Translations under genes and position numbers: made by a program | Shown: piece by piece, positions 58,536 through 64,000 of the stretch | How the letters are laid out: each line of letters starts with the position of its first letter | Numbering within the stretch: the stretch's first letter is position 1 | Origin: Bremerella cremea | Lineage (GTDB): Bacteria > Planctomycetota > Planctomycetia > Pirellulales > Pirellulaceae | Direction of reading: 5' to 3' | Assembly: GCF_003335505.1 (NCBI RefSeq) | Contig: NZ_QPEX01000010.1 | Location: forward strand, 62,001-126,000 | DNA length: 64,000 bases | Notes under the pieces: model-generated | What the model saw: only the letters and a program-made list of their open reading frames with translations | The model's database searches: none | What the model was told of the DNA's origin: nothing

Positions 58536-61500
58536 ATGAACGCCTTCCGACTTGTCTCGCTTGTGTTCGGGTGCGCCATGCTCGTGCTCCCGTTCAGCCC
58601 CATAGCCTTCGCAGCGGAACCAGCCAAAACGCCAGAAGAGCAGCAGAAGCTGTTTCATCTGCCCCCTGGTTTCGAGATTCAATTAGTGTTGAGCGATCCC
58701 GATATCGGTCAGCCGATGAACTTGAACTTCGATGCTCGTGGCCGATTGTGGGTCACCAGTAGTGTCGAATACCCCTACCCTGCCAACGGCCCTGGTGTTC
58801 AGCCACGGCCTAAGCAATTCCAAGGCGGCGACAACCAGCCGCCGCGCGATTGGGTTGTCGTGGTGGATGGGTTCGAGAAAAACGGCAAGGCGAAGAAGGT
58901 TACTCGGTTTGTCAGCGGGCTGAACATTCCGATCGGCGAAACGCCACTGGGTGCCGGTGACGAGGCAATCATTTACAGCATTCCCAACATCGACAAAGTT
59001 GTCGACACCAACGGCGATGGAGTCGCCGACGAGCGGACCAAGTTGTACGGCAGCATTGGCAATGTCGATACGCACGGCATGTCGAACGGATACACACCGT
59101 GGATCGATGGTTGGATTTACGGTTGCCATGGTTTCTCGAATACGTCGGAAATCACCGACGGCGAAGGAAACGTAACACGGATGCAGTCCGGCAACACGTA
59201 TCGCTTTCGTGCCGATGGGAGTCGCTTCGAACAGTTCACTTACGGCCAGGTTAACCCATTTGGTATGACCTTCGACCCGTTAGGCAATTTGTACGATGCC
59301 GACTGTCACTCGATGCCGGTATACCTATTGCTGCGGGGGGCCCGATACCCTCACTTCGGTAGCCAGCCCGATGCCCTTGGTTTTGGGCCGACCATGATCG
59401 ATCATAACCACGGATCGACCGGCATTTGCGGACCCGCTTACTACGCCGCCGATCAGTTTCCCGCCGATTTTCACGATAACATTTTCATCTGCAATCCTGT
59501 TTCTCAGGTTGTGCATCGCGACAAATTGAAACGGTTTGGTTCGACGTACCTGGTCGATTCGCAGCCTGACATGGTGACGTGCGACGATACCTGGTTTCGC
59601 CCGGTCGATGTGATGGTTGGCCCGGACGGGGCGCTATACATCGCCGATTTCTACAACCCAATCATCGGCCATTACGAATCACCACTCGAACACCCTGATC
59701 GCGATCGCACGCGTGGCCGCGTCTGGCGGGTTGTTTACACCGGCGAGGGTGCTCAACCGCTGCCTGCTTCGACCGATATCACCAAGCTGGATGTCGATGG
59801 GCTGATTGATAAATTGGACGACCCGAATCTTTTGGTTCGTACGCAAGCGACAAACTTGTTAGTCGAGAACTTTGCCGGGACCGCTTCGAATGCTTTACGG
59901 GCACGCGTAGCCACCTTGTCGCCGTGGCAAATCGCGCATGGATTGTGGGTCGTCGAGCGTCTAGCAGGTCTCGCCCCGCAGGAACTCGAATTCCTGGCGG
60001 CTCATAACGAGGCGATCGTCCGGGTTCACACCATGCGGGCCTTAGCGGAACGGGCAGAGTGGAACGAACTGGAGTTTGGCATCGTCCGAGAAGCGTTGAG
60101 TGACGACAACGCGTTTGTCGTTCGCACTGCCGCCGATGCCTTGGGACGTCATGTCGACGTCGGCAATGTCTCTCCATTGCTGAAAGCTTGGAACAAAGCC
60201 CTGCCAGAAGACACGCACCTGTTTTATACGATTCAACTGGCCCTGCGAGAACATTTCCGCACTCCCGGCTTTGCGGCAGAGATCCAGCGATATCAGTGGT
60301 CCAAGAAACAGATTGCCCGCCTGGTCGAGATCGCCAAAATCGCTGAAAGTGGCGAAGCGGCCGAGTGGCTAATTCTGAACGCGAAGCCAGACTCGCTCGA
60401 CTGGGAAGTGCTACGACGTGTGGCAAGGCAAGCGGCCCAACAAGCGAAGCCAGCGATGCTGCAGCGGATTGTGGACCTTGTCGCCGAGAAAGATCCTTGG
60501 CAACAACTGGCCGTGCTTCGCGAGTTCACCCTGGCCGAACAAGAAGCTGGCCGTCGTCCGCAAGACAACCAAACCGCCCAGCAGTGGGCCAGCCAACTAG
60601 TTAGCCAGCTTTCGGCAGAATTTGCTCAGCCTGAAGCTTGGACTTACTTGCCGCTGTCGGATGTGGCATCAAACGGAACGAACCCTTGGGCCCCTCGCAC
60701 ACGTACCAAGTCGAACGGCGAGACGGTCGAGTTTCTCGATAGCATTGTGCATGGCGAGAAGAACACCGGTATGCTTCGCAGCCGTCCCTTTACGCTTGCT
60801 GCTGAGGTCAGCTTTTGGATGTGTGGCCAAGATGGCTATCCCAATCAGCCCGATGCCAAGCAAAACTACGTGCAATTAAAACTCGCCGATAGTGGCCAGG
60901 TGATTGGCAAGCACTTTGGTCCGCGTAACGATGTGGCCCAGCGGTTCACGTTCGATACCAGCCGGTACGCTGGCCAACGGGGTGTAATTGAAGTTGTGGA
61001 CGGTAATGCGAGTGATTCGTGGGCCTGGCTGGCCGTGCAAGGGTTTTCGCCTGAGGTGCCTGCTTTTCCGAGTGATGACCAGCGCGGCACGAAAGAAGAC
61101 CTGGGCAAGACGATCGCCGTTTACCACCTGCAAGAAGCCACCGACGATTTGAAGCGAGCGATCGACAACCAAGATTTGGCGATTACCACTCGGCTGGGTG
61201 CGGCCCGGTTGCTGCTTGGTTTCGACCAAGACGAAGTGGTTATTCCCCAACTAACCGCCTGGGTACAAAGTGATGCGCTGCCTGACAATGTGCGAGTGGA
61301 AACGGCCCAACTGTTAGGAAGTATCTCATCAGACGAGGCCCGCACCGCCTTAATTGCCGCCATGCAGTCTGCTGCCGCGAACCGACAAGCGGAATTAGCA
61401 CTGGCCCTAACGCAGCAAACCGAAGGGGTGAATGCCCTGCTCGCAGGAATTGAAACCGGGAAAGCGTCCGCCTACGTGCTGCAAGACCCTCGCGTGCAGC

Positions 61501-62057
61501 AGCAGATTGAACAACTTAAATTAACAGACGAAGCACTTGCCAAGATTGGCCAGCTGAAACAAGATTTGCCTGCTCGCGAAGAGCAAGTGCAAAAACAAAT
61601 CGATCAGTTGATTGCTGCCGTCGAGGCCAGTGACACTTCGCCCGCAACTGGGGCCAAGTCGTTCGAAAAACGATGTGCGACTTGTCACCAATTGGCTGGC
61701 CAAGGGCAACTGATCGGACCGCAGTTAGATGGCGTTGGCAATCGTCCTGTCGCGCGGATCGTGGAAGATGTCCTCGATCCGAGCCGCAACGTTGATGCTG
61801 CGTTCCGCACTGTGCTGATTCAGACGTTCGACGGGCAGATAATCTCTGGGCTGCCACGGCGAGAAGAAGGCGAGATCTTGGTCCTGGCCAACTCCGAAGG
61901 AAAAGAGATTCGCATCGCCAAGGAAGACATCGACCTGCAAAAGAGTTCCCCCCTCTCGCTGATGCCGTCGAACTTCGTCGAACAGATCCCGCAGGAAGAA
62001 ATGGTGGGGCTGGTCAAGTTTTTGAAATCACAGCAAAGCAAAGCTGCGGTGGAATAA
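58536..62057 (+). CDS. PVC-type putative membrane-bound dehydrogenase with haem-binding domain, 1173 aa
   Basis: A large exported protein of the kind abundant in Planctomycetes and Verrucomicrobia. A signal peptide (LVFGCAMLVLPFSPIAFA) is followed by a beta-propeller (about 40-400: NFDARGRLWVTSSVEYPYP, DGVADERTKLY, GMTFDPLGNLYDADCHS, PDGALYIADFYNP), then HEAT-like helices (about 410-660), a beta-rich part and a C-terminal cytochrome c domain with CATCH at 1047-1051 and a methionine toward the end. The propeller may bind a quinone or a sugar. Its electron partner and substrate are unknown. The gene lies divergent to the BtuB-like receptor. Confidence 0.92.
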   Translation: MNAFRLVSLVFGCAMLVLPFSPIAFAAEPAKTPEEQQKLFHLPPGFEIQLVLSDPDIGQPMNLNFDARGRLWVTSSVEYPYPANGPGVQPRPKQFQGGDNQPPRDWVVVVDGFEKNGKAKKVTRFVSGLNIPIGETPLGAGDEAIIYSIPNIDKVVDTNGDGVADERTKLYGSIGNVDTHGMSNGYTPWIDGWIYGCHGFSNTSEITDGEGNVTRMQSGNTYRFRADGSRFEQFTYGQVNPFGMTFDPLGNLYDADCHSMPVYLLLRGARYPHFGSQPDALGFGPTMIDHNHGSTGICGPAYYAADQFPADFHDNIFICNPVSQVVHRDKLKRFGSTYLVDSQPDMVTCDDTWFRPVDVMVGPDGALYIADFYNPIIGHYESPLEHPDRDRTRGRVWRVVYTGEGAQPLPASTDITKLDVDGLIDKLDDPNLLVRTQATNLLVENFAGTASNALRARVATLSPWQIAHGLWVVERLAGLAPQELEFLAAHNEAIVRVHTMRALAERAEWNELEFGIVREALSDDNAFVVRTAADALGRHVDVGNVSPLLKAWNKALPEDTHLFYTIQLALREHFRTPGFAAEIQRYQWSKKQIARLVEIAKIAESGEAAEWLILNAKPDSLDWEVLRRVARQAAQQAKPAMLQRIVDLVAEKDPWQQLAVLREFTLAEQEAGRRPQDNQTAQQWASQLVSQLSAEFAQPEAWTYLPLSDVASNGTNPWAPRTRTKSNGETVEFLDSIVHGEKNTGMLRSRPFTLAAEVSFWMCGQDGYPNQPDAKQNYVQLKLADSGQVIGKHFGPRNDVAQRFTFDTSRYAGQRGVIEVVDGNASDSWAWLAVQGFSPEVPAFPSDDQRGTKEDLGKTIAVYHLQEATDDLKRAIDNQDLAITTRLGAARLLLGFDQDEVVIPQLTAWVQSDALPDNVRVETAQLLGSISSDEARTALIAAMQSAAANRQAELALALTQQTEGVNALLAGIETGKASAYVLQDPRVQQQIEQLKLTDEALAKIGQLKQDLPAREEQVQKQIDQLIAAVEASDTSPATGAKSFEKRCATCHQLAGQGQLIGPQLDGVGNRPVARIVEDVLDPSRNVDAAFRTVLIQTFDGQIISGLPRREEGEILVLANSEGKEIRIAKEDIDLQKSSPLSLMPSNFVEQIPQEEMVGLVKFLKSQQSKAAVE

Positions 62058-62081
62058 GAACGAATCGATCATAAGTTATCG

Positions 62082-62933
62082 CTAGTCAGGCCGTTGATAA
62101 CTCACTGGCGGCAAAGGGTGATGCCATGCTCCTTCGGAATAAAAAGCGAAGGGGCGACCTTTTTGAACATCGAACAAAGCAATCGCTGCCGAAGGTGTTG
62201 TCTCTTCTAGAACCGGTACTCGTACGATCAGGCAGTCCTCTTCGTACAGGATTGCCGTTATTTTGGCAGGTGCCTGGTCGCTCCACTCCAATAAACCGAA
62301 ATGCAATCGTTCGAGCATTTCCTTGCCCACTCCGTTGTCCAAACGAATCGACTTGTTGCCAAGGATGACCAAGTCGTTCTCAAAGTCGTTTCGTGAAACC
62401 TCCTTGGCTTGGGCCAGGGCTAAGTTTGCTTCAGCTTTCGTAGGGTATGAGCCTCGATAGGAACCTGGCATCGGACCGATAATCGCGCCCAGACTCTTTA
62501 CTGCCATGTTATAAGGAAGCAGAGAAACCCATTCATGCCCCATCACGCAGCATCCGTAATTTACCTTGGGGCAGCGTGCTTGGCGATCGAGATTGAAAAA
62601 CTCGTTAGCTGGGTAGCCATACCCGCGTATATGGGCAACCCCTCGGGCATAGTCGGCGATTCCTAACACAGCAAATAGCGTGAAAGGTGTTACCAAGACA
62701 ACAACCGCAGCAGCCCGTAGTTTTCTTTCGCTAAATAGTTTGAGAAAGCCTCCGATCACGATCAGCGGAAAAAACAAACTTAATGGCCCAAAGAAAGCAC
62801 ACCCCCAGCCAGCAAGGATAATCGTCAAGGCGGTGTGATAACCGCCTGATGTATCTTCCGCTACCGGCATTCGCTGCCAATTCGAGCCACCATCATCGGC
62901 AGGCTCTTCAAGCACTTGTTCAAAAGGTTCCAT
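62082..62933 (-). CDS. Membrane protein of unknown function, 283 aa
   Basis: Two to three membrane segments near the N terminus (about 37-62 and 66-90: LTIILAGWGCAFFGPLSLFF; AAVVVLVTPFTLFAVLGIA) are followed by a soluble part of about 180 residues with a Cys pair in NYGCCVMGH and a run of beta segments (FENDLVILGNKSIRLD). I chose ATG 62933, behind GAGGTG, over the GTG/ATG frame from 63038. No family recognised. The function is not evident from its neighbours. Confidence 0.75.
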   Translation of the reverse strand: MEPFEQVLEEPADDGGSNWQRMPVAEDTSGGYHTALTIILAGWGCAFFGPLSLFFPLIVIGGFLKLFSERKLRAAAVVVLVTPFTLFAVLGIADYARGVAHIRGYGYPANEFFNLDRQARCPKVNYGCCVMGHEWVSLLPYNMAVKSLGAIIGPMPGSYRGSYPTKAEANLALAQAKEVSRNDFENDLVILGNKSIRLDNGVGKEMLERLHFGLLEWSDQAPAKITAILYEEDCLIVRVPVLEETTPSAAIALFDVQKGRPFAFYSEGAWHHPLPPVSYQRPD

Positions 62934-62977
62934 GGAACACCTCGCGGTTGATTGCTTGCGAACCTGGCTAGCAATGC

Positions 62978-63003
62978 TTGGTGCGTCGAGACGCACTCTA
63001 CGT
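62978..63003. repeat. Dispersed palindromic repeat, family 2
   Basis: GGTGCGTC GA GACGCACTCTACG contains a perfect 7-bp stem (GTGCGTC / GACGCAC) with a 2-base loop, and matches the copy at 29561-29583. Confidence 0.6.
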
Positions 63004-63085
63004 TTCTTTGGGAAACTTGTCTCTCTTAATAAGATCAAGCCACGATGCTTTGTTCATATAAGCATATTTCAAAGATTTTCGCTAC

Positions 63086-63124
63086 AAAAAAAGCCTTCCG
63101 GTTGCATGGACCGGAAGGCTTTTT
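63086..63124 (-). terminator. Strong bidirectional terminator
   Basis: AAAAAGCCTTCCGGT and ACCGGAAGGCTTTTT form a perfect 14-15-bp stem with a 7-base loop, flanked by A and T runs on both sides. It ends the oxidoreductase gene at 63151. Confidence 0.93.
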
Positions 63125-63150
63125 GTTTGGAACGACTTGGCGAGGAACGC

Positions 63151-63999
63151 TTAGACGGCGTATTCGACGTCGCGGTTCTTGCCTGGCTCGGGCACAGGGT
63201 ACCGGCCGTTTTCGTCCGACATGACCGGGGCAGGACCGTCTGCGGTCATCTTGTCGACGTTCGGAGCGAGCTCTTGCTCGCAGTTGAGCATTTCTTCGTA
63301 GGTGATTTCCTGACCGGTATGAGCTGCCATACGGCCCATGCTCGTCACCAAGCTGGCTTGGACGCCGCGATGGACTTCGTTGTACGGAATATCTTTGACG
63401 ATCGCCTCGATGAAGTCATTCCATTCCAATTGGTATGGGTTTTCTTCCGGCTGTGGGAAGGCCCACATTACGTCGCGGCGGCTTTGCTTTTGCCCCTTGA
63501 AGGTACGAACCTTACCGGGCGTATGCCCCGAAGTGCTCACAATCGCTGAACCCTTGCTGCCGTGGACGATGCTGGACATATCGTTGCGGCAACCAAGCAT
63601 CGTGCGACCGTCGAAGAACAGCTTCGAGCCGTCGTCGTAGGTGTATTCCACGGCGTAGGTGTCGAAGTTCTGATCGACAAAATCACCACGATAGTGGCGA
63701 CCACCCAACGCTTGGGCTTTCACCGGCCACGAGTTTTTCATCCACGAGGTCTCGTCGATCTGGTGAATGTAGAAGTCGCTGAAGCAGCCGCCGCTGGCCC
63801 ACAGGAAGCTGTGGAAGCGTTCGATCTGGTACATCACTTCCGACTTGTCTTCTGGCTTGCGGGTCGAGAACGCCGAGGCAACCGGGCCGTGCATTCGGTA
63901 GGCCCGCATGCAAACGATATCGCCGATTTCGCCGTTCTGAATTCGTTCGTGCAATTCCTGACGACCACGGCAATGGCGAACCATCAGCCCCACCGCCGA
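63151..63999 (-). CDS. Gfo/Idh/MocA-family oxidoreductase, 3' part only
   Basis: The C-terminal part of a planctomycete-type NAD(P)-dependent sugar oxidoreductase: GLMVRHCRGRQELHERIQNG, IGDIVCMRAYRMHGPVASAF, WASGGCFSDFYIHQIDETSW (catalytic His region) and the long end NPYQLEWNDFIEAIVKDIPYNEVHRGVQASL. The frame is open to the window edge, so the Rossmann domain and any Tat signal lie outside. The ending EYAV is followed by a strong terminator. Substrate unknown. Confidence 0.9.
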   Translation of the reverse strand, partial: SAVGLMVRHCRGRQELHERIQNGEIGDIVCMRAYRMHGPVASAFSTRKPEDKSEVMYQIERFHSFLWASGGCFSDFYIHQIDETSWMKNSWPVKAQALGGRHYRGDFVDQNFDTYAVEYTYDDGSKLFFDGRTMLGCRNDMSSIVHGSKGSAIVSTSGHTPGKVRTFKGQKQSRRDVMWAFPQPEENPYQLEWNDFIEAIVKDIPYNEVHRGVQASLVTSMGRMAAHTGQEITYEEMLNCEQELAPNVDKMTADGPAPVMSDENGRYPVPEPGKNRDVEYAV

Positions 64000-64000
64000 C

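Noticed and set aside
1..64000. tRNA, rRNA or transposase genes
   Set aside because: I saw no cloverleaf-type sequence, rRNA segment, transposase frame or terminal inverted repeats with target duplications in any gap.

Overview
The window comes from a planctomycete, most likely a marine-type member of the Pirellulaceae (Blastopirellula/Bremerella/Rhodopirellula-like). The evidence is family content: two pairs of planctomycete cytochrome/DUF1549/DUF1553 proteins with DUF1501 partners, a PVC-type haem-binding dehydrogenase-like protein, a DUF1559 prepilin-like protein, MJ0042 zinc-ribbon and large polytopic membrane proteins, frequent GTG/TTG starts and few strong Shine-Dalgarno sites. No tRNA, rRNA, CRISPR array or insertion sequence was found. 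The lineage is inferred, not confirmed by a marker gene.

Layout. 1-7 kb: the end of a CheB-type methylesterase, a small exported protein, then a signalling locus with a hybrid histidine kinase (minus), a small gene with a disturbed start, an NtrC-type sigma-54 activator (plus) and a 49-residue His-rich exported peptide (minus). Two sequences with sigma-54 (-24/-12) geometry lie in this locus. 7-11.6 kb: a DUF1549/DUF1553 cytochrome plus Tat-exported DUF1501 protein, overlapping by 4 bases. 11.6-20 kb: a giant M48 protease-TPR protein, then an operon of a barrel-less multi-domain secretin-N protein and an EF-hand/P-domain protein. 20-23 kb: exported endonuclease/phosphatase, DUF1559 protein, small lipoprotein.

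23-32 kb is a cell-wall sugar salvage locus: a BadF-type amino-sugar kinase, MurQ, a sodium:solute symporter, a fused beta-lactamase-fold (AmiE-like) plus DUF1343/NamZ exomuramidase, AnmK and a XylR-like AraC regulator. Together they can release MurNAc from peptidoglycan, import it, phosphorylate it and convert it to GlcNAc-6-P. NagB, a later step, sits at 50-51 kb.

32-40 kb: a 969-residue polytopic membrane protein, then a minus-strand phosphonate operon (XRE-cupin regulator, iron-type alcohol dehydrogenase, phosphonoacetaldehyde hydrolase PhnX, DUF5690 MFS transporter). PhnW is absent, so a 2-hydroxyethylphosphonate route is a reasonable hypothesis. 40-45 kb: second cytochrome/DUF1501 pair. 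45-56 kb: mostly housekeeping or unknown genes (DprA, AroB, rhomboid protease, NagB, ParA, zinc-ribbon protein, metallophosphoesterase). 56-58.5 kb: a TonB-dependent receptor preceded by a clear cobalamin riboswitch. 58.5-64 kb: a PVC haem-binding dehydrogenase-like protein, an unknown membrane protein and the end of a Gfo/Idh/MocA oxidoreductase.

REP-like palindromes of at least two families lie in several intergenic gaps.
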